From the NCBI GenBank assembly GCA_013398295.1, contig VZSF01008950.1, positions 62,001 to 126,000 of the forward strand: a stretch of 64,000 nt of DNA, read 5' to 3'. This document shows, piece by piece, positions 36,595-48,300 of the stretch. The notes under the pieces are model-generated. The model did no database searches. It was not told the DNA's origin and worked only from the letters and a program-made list of their open reading frames with translations. Position numbers and translations under genes: made by a program. How positions within the stretch are numbered: position 1 is the stretch's first letter; each line of letters opens with the position of its first letter. Origin of the DNA: Chionis minor. Taxonomy: Eukaryota > Chordata > Aves > Charadriiformes > Chionididae.

Positions 36595-37379
36595 CCTCTG
36601 CCTGGGCCAGGGGAGATTTGCATTGCAACATGTCATGGACTTAATTAAACCTCTGCAATTTCCGGGGCAGCAGGACAGCTCTTCCCTGAGGGCATGTCTG
36701 CCTCCCATGCTCCACAGATCAGCTCTCTGAGGCAGGCCCATGGTTGCCACACTTAGCCACCTTCCTGCTATGGAAATGCAAGGAGTTTCCCTTGGTCTAG
36801 TCACTGCACCCTGAAGAAGGTCAGGACAGGCAGAAATCCTTGCCTCCCCCTGCACATCCCACCTTGTCCCTCCTGCATCCATGCCACCCGGCTGCAAACG
36901 CCACTGTGGCGCTTTGCAGGGCTTTTTCTTCCTGGACTGCAGATACAAGATGAAGCCTCTGTGGCAGAAATGAACTCCCCCAGCATGGCTGTACCTGCAG
37001 GGTGGTGGGTCACCACCCCAGCGTCTCATGCACGGAGCACCCTTTCACCTCAAGGGATGGAAAGTGCCACGCACTAGGAAAAGGGACACATCTGACCCCT
37101 TTTCCTCTTCCAAAACTCCCCCTGCTGCCTCTGGTCCCCTGTGAGTGCCCGCATGGCTGTAGACGGCCAGACATCTTCCATCCCATTGCCACAGTGCTCC
37201 AGTCCCCAAACCTGGAAGAGGGCTGTGAACTCCTCTCTTTCAATAGCTCATTTCCCTATTTAACCACGTGTGTTGCTGCCCCCAGGTTGTGGGGATTCAG
37301 CAAAAGTCCTTCCAGGGGGTCCAGGCGCTGCAGGAGGCTGGCCGTGCCCCCCACGGCCCCACGCTGGGGTGACAGCGGC
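36595..37379. other. single-copy noncoding DNA
   Basis: No gene or repeat is seen. The frames on both strands are short, overlapping and without motif. Confidence 0.4.
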
Positions 37380-38460
37380 TGCTGCAACCAGCCCAGCCAG
37401 CACCAGGGTGCAAAGAGCATCCGAACTCCGGCTCTCGCACAGGCTCCCGGCACCCGGCACCGCTTGGCGGGTGTTTGTCTGTCTGCCTCTCTCCTTTGAA
37501 AGGAGTTTCCATAGGAACAGGCAGGACAGCAGCCCGCTGCAGTGCGGTTCTGGTGCATTACCCAGCGTGAAAGCGCACAGCTGCACGGCATTGTCCGGCA
37601 GCTGTTCCCACATCCCCCCAGCGCTCGCTCGGCTGCGCCGTCGGAGCATGGCAAGGCCACTGGGCCATGGGGACGATGGGACCACGGCTCTGTCACCCAG
37701 GCTCTGGGACCCAGCCAGGGCTGGAGATGTGCTTCCTTGTGGGGGTCTGTTCCCACTCCTTCACTCACAGCGTCTGAGTGTTTCCCGGCAGTGCAATAGG
37801 TGATGCAGTAGAAACCTGCCCCATGCGCTGCGTTCCCGCACTGCTGCCCTGTTCGGGTCCCGAGCAGGACAGGCGCAAGAGCTGGCTCCCCACCATGCAC
37901 CTCAAAAGCATCCCAGACCCTCCTGGAGAGGGTGCAAGGAGCGTGGCCGTGCTCACCATCCCCTCCTGCTCGCAGGGACAGGGAGGTGGGTCGCTGGGAC
38001 CCATCTGTGTGTGTGGCATCAGCCCAGCGCTGCGGCTGCTTGGCGTGGGATTGGCAGCACACAGTAGCACAGGCGGCTGCGCGGGGGGCCTGGAGCAGGC
38101 TGGATCTGGCCAGAGGATGAGGTGCAGCGCGTCTCCCAGCCCGACGCTGCCAGCAGAGCTGCTGTTGAGGTCCAGCCAAAACCTAAAGCCACCTTCCCCA
38201 GCTGGGAGCCGCGCGGCTTCCCTTCCTCCCTCCCGCCCCGTCCCCCAACACCAGGCTGCAGCTGCCTCTCCCGACACTGAAGGGCGCTCTCTGGAACCCC
38301 GGCTGGTGCTGAGCCGCTGGGAGGGTGACAAAAGGGCTCGGAAACCCCCAGCCGGCTCCCACAGTGCCTGTGTGTGTGCCAGCACGTACCTCGGCCGACG
38401 CGCGGCTGCACCCGTGGGAATGTCTTGGCGGAGGAGGTCTCCGCAGGCCAACTTTAGGAC
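37380..38460. promoter_or_regulatory. second CpG-rich candidate island
   Basis: Hand counts give 7 CpG in 37621-37680 and 14 in the 180 bases 38281-38460, with intermediate density between. Three long frames (307 and 294 codons minus, 311 codons plus) overlap here. That is expected in stop-poor GC-rich DNA, and none shows a domain. An island-like promoter or a GC-rich untranslated exon is possible. No start codon context, TATA box or exon is recognised. Confidence 0.35.
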
Positions 38461-41400
38461 AGAGTCCCATCCTTCCAGGAGGTATTTCAGCTGGGAGGAA
38501 AATGCCTTAGTGGCCATTTCCATACAAATCTCCCTGTTCCCTGGAAGCCAGATATTCCCCTGCAGCTCCCAAGGGGACACGAGCTTCAGGACTCTCTCAT
38601 TGCTTCTTCCCCCGGCCAGTTCAACCTGTTTCCCCATTTCTTCCCTCATGTCTTATCCCTATGATGATGGGGGCTGTGAGGGCGAAGGACAAGGTCTGGT
38701 GAGAGTGTGGTGAGCCACGCTGGGAAGAGGCAAGTGATGGAGAGGATGGGGGAAGGACAGGGAGTTGGAGAGGAGGATGGGGCAGGGGAAGGCTGCATTT
38801 TACAATTCACTGCTCTACTAACCCCGTAACTAGAGACACCCTGGCCTGGACAGGACAGACAGCTGGAGGTTAGCAAGCACCTTCTCCTCCCCCAGCCAGG
38901 GGACAGCAGGGGAGAGGCAGCTGGGGAGTCCTGGCTGTCCAAAAACCCCAGCCGCCCCATGCCGCCCCAGCTCCATCAGTCCTGGGAGCAGCCCATGTGC
39001 AGCTGTACCCCTGTCACCCTTGTTACGGGGCAGGGTCCACAAGTCTCAGCTCAGCTTGTCATCAGTGTGGGCTGGGAGCACAGAGCAGCATCAGGCCCGA
39101 GCCCGGCTTTCCCTAGGCTCTGCAGGACCAAGGTCCTGCTATTTTGGGCAGGCTGGGTTTCAGCATCACCCAAGCCGTGGTGCGATGGGGTGGGAGGTGG
39201 TGGTACATGTTGCCTGCAGCAGATCACGGGGGCTGCACTGTGCGTGGTCCAGGAGGTCCCATCTCCGGTTCTTTTGTGATGAGGGCTTCTCCCCATCCAA
39301 TCCCACCCTGCTGGACTTAACCTACCCACAGCACGCAGGTGTCCCACACCAGGGCAAGATCCTTTCCTGGTTCAGAGAGGGTGATGTCCTGGATGTTCCC
39401 AGGAGTCATCCCCAGCCCCTCTGGGCTGCAGTGGTCTAGGAGAGAAGATCAGTTTTAGGAAAGAGATCTCCACTCAGAGCTGTAGTGCCACACAGAAGAC
39501 TCAAAACAGGACATACTCTTCCCCCTGACACCCCAGAGGTAAATGTAAAATGGCATCAGATAACACTGGGACCGCTGCAATGACTTGAGCTGAATTTGGA
39601 GCTTGACTTCGTCGCAGCCCAAGAGACGTTGGAGCAAAATCCTTCTGGACATCTGCGAAAGGGGAAAATGACTAGGGTTTGAGTTTTTTTATTATAAAAA
39701 TGTGGCTGCGCTGGCTCATCCTGTGCATGTCCACAGCACAATTTGGGGGCAGAGCAGAGCCTCCCACCAGCGCTGGTCACACCAACCTTGCACACTGCAG
39801 CGTTTGGTGAACATGTCTCCATGAGACCTTTCTTTTTGTTCTGGTTGTTTTCAAACCCAAAATATTTGCTCCAGGGAGCTGCTGGAACAGCCACATGGGC
39901 AGGCTCATGTGGGGACTTGGTGTGGCATCCCCTTGCCATGGGTACCAGGAAAGCCTCTCTCCTCCTGTCATCCCCACAGCGTCAGAATCTGACAGAGGAG
40001 CTAACACTGGTGCCCCTAAGCAAGGAAATAGATGAAGAACTGAACAAGAGGCAAGTTTTGCACCTCATTCCTTGAATAGCATCCGTCGAAAAACTGGTAA
40101 AGCAGTCACCCACCAAAGGCGGGTTTTCAAGACAAAACCAGATTTTTACCTGAATGCATCCTTTTCATTAAAACACCTGCTTTTAGAGGAATTTTTCAGT
40201 GTTTGATATGAAAAAAAGAAAAAGCGCTGAATTTGAAAAGACCACTGCAACATCTCCCAGCAAATGGAAAGCTGGGTAGACGCTGACATCCAGCTGAGGA
40301 GTGCAAACCCGGAACACCAGAATGGCAAATGTCCCCTTGCAGCTGAAAGGAGACTGCTCCCCAATAGTCAGGTTGTCATTTTTCTGCCAAATAGCTCAAA
40401 CATCCCATAACCACAAATGTCCTGAATGTGCTCACGTGCCATTCCGCTGGCCTTTGAACTGTGGTGGATGTGGCAGCACTGACAGAGGTGCAACTAGGGG
40501 AGCCCTGTTATTTGTTCCTACACATAAGGCCACTCTGCAAGAACGTTTTAAGACACAGTAGCATGGAAATAAGCAAGGACGAGGGCATCCAGGGAGAGCA
40601 GCTCACTCAACATCCCAGCCCAGGTGTCACACAAGGCATCTCACCTCGCCCCCCGCTGCCCCAGCACTGGGATCCCACTGGTTGGGGGATCCTCTGCCCC
40701 CCAACCCAGCAAAAGCTCCCCGGCATGTCGCTCGTTAACACAGAGCAAAGCTCGGTCCCAAAGCCTGGCGGTGAGACAGGGCATAAAAGCAAGACCCTGC
40801 TACATGCACCAAAAGGACAATCCTGGCTGGCAGCACCTGGGGCTTGGCCGGGACCCAGAGATGCTGCTCCAGCCGACATCCCCAGCAGCCGCCCCAGCAA
40901 GACCAGGTTGGGCGCCACAAGATGAGGTTTGCATGGAGTTATTGTTTCATGGGAAACTGGCTGTCTTCCTGCTCTTCATCTGTCAGCAGGATTTTCAGAG
41001 AATATGCTCCCAAATATGAAGTGAATGTGGCAGGCTGGGCTGGAGCCCTTTGCTAGAAAACCTGGACGTCAGAGTGTGTCCGGTTTAATCCCAGAGTCTG
41101 TGAGAATCAGTGTAAAGTAGCATATCAAGTGAACTTTTCACTCTGTGGCAGGAGGGATTACCACATCCCCTTTGTTTGTTGTGCACTGCGTAACTGAAAA
41201 CACTTTAACCCTTTCTTACAGCCCTTCGGCACTAAGTACCCATGAAAATTCCTAGGAAAACTGCAGCTGTTTTGCTCTCCACTGGGTGGGGGGAGATGGG
41301 TACACTTGTTTTCCATGAGCCATCACTCCCGGGCTCCCTCTCAGCCAGGGAAATGGGTCCTGCTTTAAAATGCGTCACCACCAAACTCCTTGCGAAGGTT

Positions 41401-43527
41401 TTGCACCAGGCAGTGCAGGCAGCCCCGGCTGCTCCTGCCTTGTGCATCTCCCTGGCCTTGCAAAACCTTGGAGGAGGCTCCACTGGCTACATGTACAAGT
41501 GAGTTTTGCAGCTACAAAGCAGCAGTTTCAGCCCCTTTCAGCACCCACACAGCTCGCCAGTCCGTCATCTTTTACGGTCCAGCATTAGCGCAGTTCCAAG
41601 GAGAAAAAATACACAAGAAAATCCTGCCAAAATATTAAAGTGAGATCATTTCTATTAGAAAATGTTCCCTGTAGGGAGGCAAATTTTCATGTGAAGCAAA
41701 TCAGAAAAGTTATTTTGCTTCAGAATGAATGAAAATGTAAATGCTGGCCTCTGAAAAGTTCCTTTATGTCTGATAAATCACCAGTTTCAATCCTTCTTCT
41801 TTCTTGGTTCTTTTCCATTTAAAATGTCTCAAAATTTCAGCAGTGCTGGGGAAGTCACCAGGTGACAAGGTGCCATCGTTTTAATTTTCCTTTTCCTACT
41901 TGCTAACTTCCCTGCAGTTGGAGAAAATGAAGGAGAAATAAGATGGGGAAATGACAGAGAAGAAACGCTCCAGGACATGAGTCATCTCATTGCCCTCAGC
42001 AGCAAACTGAGATGAAAGAGGGAAAACTTCCCGTTTCCAGTTTCAAAAGAAAGGCGCTGAAACGCAAACTGAAGGGCAGAGTTTGAAACACGACTGGACT
42101 TTCCCTGCAATGTCCGACTTGCAACTGGAGAAAAAAAAAAAAAACCCACAACTTTTTTTCCTGGAAAAAAGTTTTCTAGGGGCATTTTTAGTTATTTGTG
42201 TTTGCAACACAAGGGCCACCTCTTGCTGTTTGTGTCCAGCACTACAAGTGGGCAGTGAAGTGCTTTCAGGCCCAGCATCTGGTCCAACCCAGCACCTGAG
42301 CTCTCTAGATAGACAATGTGTATCTCTGAAGAGCAGTTCAGAACACCTGCGTGGGGCACCTGCTTCTCCATGGAGCTTATGTGGAGCTTAACAGCCTTTA
42401 ATGTTGCCTTCAGACTGTCCCACTCTGCTAGGACCTGCCAAGGACCTGTAGGTACTAGGGGCCATCCAGAAGGTGCCTCCATCCAGACAAGTACCTGCAG
42501 CCAAACAGATACCTGCCCTCACGTCTTCCTCACCACAAGCTGAGCGCAGAGTATATTGTCTCCATGAAGAAATGCATCACTAAGTCACTCCTACAGCCAT
42601 CTGCTTCACAGCTTTCCTGAACCCAAGCTAGCATCCAAGAGTCCTCTCCACAGACGAACCCCCTGCTACCCCAGGCTCCAGGGTAGGTAGGTCCATCTTC
42701 TGAAGGACTTGATGTAAGTATTTCTGGAATAGCAGGGGGACAAAAGGGAATTGAGATACCAATTCTGGCTGCAAGAGAGGATGGGGAGCTGGCCAGGCAG
42801 CCCAAGGAAGACACACAGCTGTGGTGTCCGAGAGGTTTTATTGAGGCTGAATTCAGCCTTGCATTAGCACTCTGTGGACTCCCCTCATCCAGGGAGGTTT
42901 CTGACACTGCTTAACATCACTGTCTGATGCACTGTCCTCTGCCCACTGCTGACCAGGCGCTGGAGGTTGACCTTCTCTCAGTGGGGAACACAGATCTCTC
43001 CGCATATGCCTGTCTAGAGCAGTGGTGGAAGATTTACTGTTGCCCTTTAGTAGGCACCAGCCTCCTGCTCCGCAGGTTTCATACTCCTGGGCTTGCCACA
43101 AGGGGTGAGAGTGGAGCGACCAGGTGGGAAGTTGGGGAAAGGAAAGGACCCATCGCTGTGAGCTTCCCTTAAAGGATGAGAGATCAGCAAATGCTTCTGA
43201 TGTCCATCCTCATACCGCAGGGAAGAGGAAGCAAGCCCACCCTGAAAGGGATGTGGAGATGAAGCAATAAAGCCAAGCTGGGCTGTCTCAGAGTATAGCA
43301 ACTTTCCTGTCACTGAGACAGTTACGTGCAAATAATTTCTTGTGAAAAAGACAGCAGGCTGGACCCAGGGCAGGGATAAAGTGAGGGACAGCCTGGCTTC
43401 CACTGTGCTGGAGGGTCTGTGAAACCCTCAGCGGATTGTTGCTGTGGTTAATCCCCCAGGTGATAACATCTCTTCCACATTTCTAGTCAGATTTTGTTGA
43501 GCTTCAATTTCAGGCTGCAAGGACTCG
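38461..43527. other. single-copy noncoding DNA containing one exon candidate
   Basis: No recognised gene. Besides the exon candidate at 39980-40050, the notable parts are 41640-41800, an AT-rich unique block (GAAAATGTTCCCTG, GGCAAATTTTCATGTG, CTGATAAATCACCAG) that looks like a conserved noncoding element, and a poly-A tract at 42132-42145. The remaining frames are short and without motif. Confidence 0.4.
39980..40050 (+). other. candidate coding exon (71 bp, GC-AG intron type)
   Basis: A pyrimidine-rich run ending CCCCACAG makes a strong 3' splice site at 39979. The next 71 bases are open and encode the hydrophilic, acidic peptide RQNLTEELTLVPLSKEIDEE followed by LNKR, unlike the Pro/Ser/Cys-rich chance frames around it. 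The exon would end AACAAGAG before GCAAGT, which matches the strict consensus of the rare GC-type donor. Translation beyond it stops after 8-9 codons, as expected on entering an intron. I do not recognise the protein and see no partner exon, so it may be chance. Confidence 0.2.
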
Positions 43528-43577
43528 TTATACCCTTTCTTTTTTTTTTTTCTTTCTTTCTTTTTTTTTTTTTCCCC
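43528..43577. repeat. poly-pyrimidine T/C tract
   Basis: About 50 bases almost entirely of T with interspersed C (CTTTC repeats between two long T runs). Simple low-complexity sequence, prone to length error. Confidence 0.8.
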
Positions 43578-44979
43578 TTTTCTGGGCCCAGCAGGAATCT
43601 TTTCCCCTCAGAGGTGTGACATGAATTTCAGAAACTTGGTTTCTTAAACAGTCTTTCTGCAAAATGGGTGCTGTTGCTGCTCGGTGGCCTGCTTTTGGGA
43701 GGTTGCAGTGGCACCACTGGCACCCAAAGTGCTCCCCTTGGCAGAGCACACCAAAGTAGCAGCCATCTCCTCTCCAGTTCTCTGCTTGGACCTCTGGCTA
43801 CTGAACCCATCTGGGGCTCCTTATCCACCTACATGCACTTGGTAGTTCCCCAAAGACAAGGCGTAGCCAGGCCGTTGTACGTGCTCCATCTGTGGCTTTG
43901 CCATCCCTCCCTCCCCTCATTAACAGTCGGTAGGTCCATTTGTCTTTGGAAAAAATACATGAGAAACTCTGTTCTTTCACCTTCATGGATCTTCCCTACT
44001 GTTTTAACAACTGTTTTTCCACAGATGTTGAGCAAAGCTCTGGTTGATGCAGAACTTGATCATTTTTAAGAGAGCCCCAGTAATCTGCAGCAACCCTTCA
44101 CTGCGTCTTCAGGCACAGGGCTGAGATCGTGCATGGGTCTATTCTGAGTCAGCAGGCGCATGAGCTCAGGTGACTTCTGGAGGGCTTATTCCTCCCTGCC
44201 CAGTCAGGTGACACTTTTCACTTCAAATCACTCAGTGATTTGGTGTTTTAACAAAATCCTATTACTTTTATCTACTGCACACTTTTCTGCTTCGCATCCA
44301 AAGGGTGACTGTGCTCAGGACTTCCCTGGGTCTTCACATCTTCATGGCAGGATGAAGAAGCATTGGATACTGGGAAATGAATGATGCCCATGGGTGATTA
44401 AATACATCCATCTTCATCTCCCTATTAGTTGGGACCTCAGCAGTCCCAGTCAGGAACTGGAGCTGTTGACTCAGCCTCACGGGGATAGGATCACTCCTAG
44501 AAATCAAGTCACCTCAAATGTTCCCAGAGATGCTCAAGCCTACCGGGATGGTAGGATGTCCTCTGCTCCTGGTTACCCCAGGGGTACTAAAACATTTGTC
44601 AGACAGCAACAGTGCTAGCAGATTTGTCAGAGGAAGCAGCTCAGCCATTTCCACTGAAGGCTTCTTTGTACTGAGATGATACAAAGCCCAGATGTCTTCA
44701 TGGGTCCTTGTAGTTGGTACCCGCTTAGGCTGTGACGAAACTCCTTCCAAGAAAGGGTTTGAGCCTCATATGTTGACTCTGGAGCACCACTTCCATGGTG
44801 CAGTTCTCAGCGGGAACCAGCATGCCTAACACTCCCAACAAGGAGTCATGCAAGAATGGCATAAGAGAAATGACCTGACCCACAAACTCCATCAGCAGGC
44901 CGACCTTGCAGAGATGAGCCGTTTTTGGGTGCAGAGCACGTGAGGAGGGCGATGAGGCGATGATGGGCAGGCTGTGAGC
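43578..44979. other. single-copy noncoding DNA
   Basis: No gene or repeat is recognised. Frames up to 133 codons (43668-44069 plus) begin in a Leu-rich stretch but show no cleavable signal followed by a known domain. Confidence 0.4.
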
Positions 44980-45300
44980 ACACGTGAGTTTGTGTGAGTG
45001 AGATGTGCATGCATGGGGAGGGATGTGGATGTGTCCAAGCCTGGTGGGGTATACACGGTAAAGAACACGTGCATCACGCATCAATGGCTTGCACATAAAG
45101 TGTGATAGGCCATGGCAACAGATGTGCATGGCCCCACAGGAATTTGGGTGGGCACCGTGTGGGACATTGCATGTGCCTTAGGCTATAGGGTGTGGGATGT
45201 GCACGGAGGGGCACATGTCCAGGAGGGTTGTGATGGTGTGAGTTCATCGGGCAGGACATGAACACGAGCGAGCTGAGTACCGGAGCACACATGTGAGGGT
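44980..45300. repeat. degenerate TG-rich tandem sequence
   Basis: About 320 bases are dominated by imperfect repeats of GTGTG, GATGTGCATG and CACATG words: CACACGTGAGTTTGTGTGAG, GATGTGCATGCATGGGG, GGATGTGGATGTGTCC, AGATGTGCATGGCCC, GGGATGTGCACGG, AGCACACATGTGAGGG. No fixed period is obvious, so this looks like an old, mutated minisatellite or expanded (TG)n tract. The purine-pyrimidine alternation is the kind that can adopt Z-DNA. Confidence 0.5.
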
Positions 45301-48300
45301 GGGGGAGAGAGGAAGAGGATGCCGCACACAGATAGCGCTCGGAGACATTGTGGATTACTGCTGCTAATACCTCTGGTAAGAACAGAAGTCTGCTGGCTGG
45401 GAGCAGGAGCTGAAAGCTGAGCCCCTTGTTATGTTTCCCTGTTCCCGCCTGCACTAATCCCTTTGAGCCCCAGGAAAAAACTGCAGAGAAATCAAACGGG
45501 CTGTTCATGCCGCCCCAGCGTCCCCAGGATTAATTAATTTGGGATTTGTGGGGAGTCACAAGGTCACGCTCCCCCCACTGGCAGACCTGGCTCTGCAAGG
45601 CAATGGCAAGGTTGGGCTCTGCGTCTCCCCATCCGGGGAAAATTCCCATCACGCCATGGACTAGATCAGGTCCCTTTGACGGCCACCCCGGGAAGGTTCG
45701 GGGCACTGGGCAGGGGGCTGACCCGGGGTGCCAGGGCATGGAGAAGCACCAGGGTGGGGGGGACTGACAAGCAAGAAGCATGTCCATATCTCACCGAGAT
45801 TGGCCTCCAGCTAGAGGCAGTCACTTGGATGAGATCCTGCCGGGGTCTGGCCAGGTGCTCCTTGTCTTAGTGTCAATATGCATGGCCTCCTGTTTGGGCC
45901 AGCACAGAAGCAGAAGCACACCAAAAGAGGACAGCAGCTCCAAAGAGATGGCTTCAGGCCAGGTGTGATCCTCCCCACCCTACGGGACAAGAGGATGGGG
46001 TAAAAGGGGTCGAGGACCAGATCTGGAGTGAGGAACGCTGTTTGCCCTGCTTACCCCTTCCAAGCAGGGAGCTCTGATTGCCTTTTGAAGATAGTGTCTC
46101 AGAGGCCAGATCCCCACTTCCAACCATTAGTGGTTACTTAAATGATTCAGAAATTTGTTTTCAGGGAGCAATTGAGCTTACGATGTGGGTTTTCTGAGTG
46201 TTTGCCTAGGAAAGCTCATTCTCAAGAGAGCAAGTTGGCGCAAATGCATTTCAAACTGTAATTGAATATTTGTGGTCATTTGTTTGGGCGGTATCTGCCC
46301 AGCATTTGCAAGAAGACTTCATTCATTCCCACCCAAAAGTATTTTGGGATCCAGGACCAGCATTTGTCCCAGCTGTGCTGAGGATTATGCTTAGATCTGG
46401 ATGCTCTTGGTACTAAGAAGGCACAGAGGTATGAGCACTGAGCCCATGGCCGTGAAGAGACCATGAAGGAAGGAAAAGAAGGTGATTTCTGGCACCTGCA
46501 AAGAGAATCAAGAAGCCTGGGGGCTTCCTTTGGTCCCAGGGTTGAAGGGATCATTAACTCAGCCCTTCAGCTACTAACACCCAAATGAAGAGTACAAAAG
46601 AGTATCACGAACAGGAACCAAAACTGGTCCAGCAGCCAGGCCTGGTCCTCATTCCCTAGTGAACAGCTACTTACCACAGTAGCACTGAGTCCCTTAAGTA
46701 CGGACAGTTTTGAAGCTGTCCAAGTCAACGTGCAAGACCCCATGTGGCCTTTTGACAGCCTGATCCAGTAAATTCCTCCTGAAGCTCTTGAAAGACCTGG
46801 AAGAAGAAAGACCTGAAGAAAGCAACTGGGCTGCCCCAGTCACTGGCTGGTGCTGCCAGACTGAAGACCTCTGCACAAACCTGAACCTTAACTCTCCAGA
46901 CCACAACATCCAGCCTTGCAGTCACCCATCCCCTTGGCTCCCAGCTCCGTGCTTCCTTCTTTCCCACCTCTGCTCCAAGCTTCCATGAAGCAGCTCAAAA
47001 TTCATTATCAGCCAAGCATGGGCAGCCTGAGGCTGGCTGCATGAAGATGAGGATGAGGATGCTATGAGGATGGCAGCTCCTTCCCCGGCTCTAAGGAGTT
47101 TTGAGTCAGGGATGGCTCTGGTGGCAGGGGAAAGCCCTCATCTAACAATGACACTCCTCAGTCAATGACACCCCAGTCCCTGACCTTCAGTCCTCTTCCA
47201 GCCTGTCAGCACCCCAGCCATGATGACTACGGCCATCTGACTATTCCTTGGGGTTATTCCAAAGTGAAATGGTGCTGTACTGTGGGATTGGAAAAATTAG
47301 CCAAGACTTGGTGCAGACCGACTGTTTTCTGTTCAGGGTCAATACGGATTGATAACCCTGTGCGACAGAAGCATACCAATTTTCCCCTGGCTGCCTCTCC
47401 CCTGCTTGGATGCAATGTGTCCTCTTAAAACCAGAGACCTTGCATTCCAGTGGTCACAGGGGTTTGTCTTCTCTCTAGTCTGGTTGAGCTGGTGTCCACC
47501 ACAAACTGGTGTCTCCCACATATCGATGGAGCAGGGGATGTATAAAGCCCTTGCTTTCTGCTTGGCATGAGCAGCTCCCATGGGGAACAGTCTGCATGGA
47601 AGCAGAAGAGACTGCCCCAAGTGCAGACGGACAAGAAGCAGCTCAAACCCAGAGCTCAATGAGCCACAAATTCAGTCCTCAGCTCAGTATCAGCCTGCTT
47701 ACAAGATGTACATGGTACATCCCAGATCTAGGTCTCCACATCTGGATCAGCTGCACAAATTACTCACTTGAAATGGACCAGGAACACAGGACCAGGGGAG
47801 TGCTTGTGGGTAACTTCATCCTAGTGACCAGTTCAGGGGGAGAAGGGGAGACATAGAGGTCTGAAGTAAGAAAATATTCAATTTTCTAAGGTGCCAGGCT
47901 CCCTACACTGTCCCAGACTTGGACTAGCATGGTCTCATGCTCCTAGTCCACAACTCTGATCATTGCTCAGCACCTTTCTCTGGGCTTTTCCTAGTTCTCC
48001 TCCATCCTTTCTGAGACTAAACCACCAACATCGTACACAGCAGCAGTGGATTTTCTGCAGGGCTGTAATACATCCCATTTATCACATCATTTATTGTCCA
48101 GTGTTACCAAACCCCGATTCATCCCTCCTAGGCTTGCCAGACCAGATGCTAAGGGTATGTTATATGAAGGATCTTGTGCAGTATGTAAAGGCAAAGGGTG
48201 AAACCTGGAGGAGTTATGAGCCGTGACACCACACGTACGTTCCCCGCTGCTCTTGACTTGATGGAAACCTGGGCATTGAACGTGGCCAAATGCCTCTAGG

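Noticed and set aside
37256..38713. Overlapping frames of 294-311 codons on both strands
   Set aside because: Three frames open together over the same CpG-rich DNA cannot all be genes, and none has a recognisable motif. GC content explains the lack of stops.
42255..42300. CR1-like word ATCTGGTCCAACCCAGCACC
   Set aside because: The resemblance to the CR1 3' region is limited to one short word. No tail or neighbouring CR1 sequence follows.
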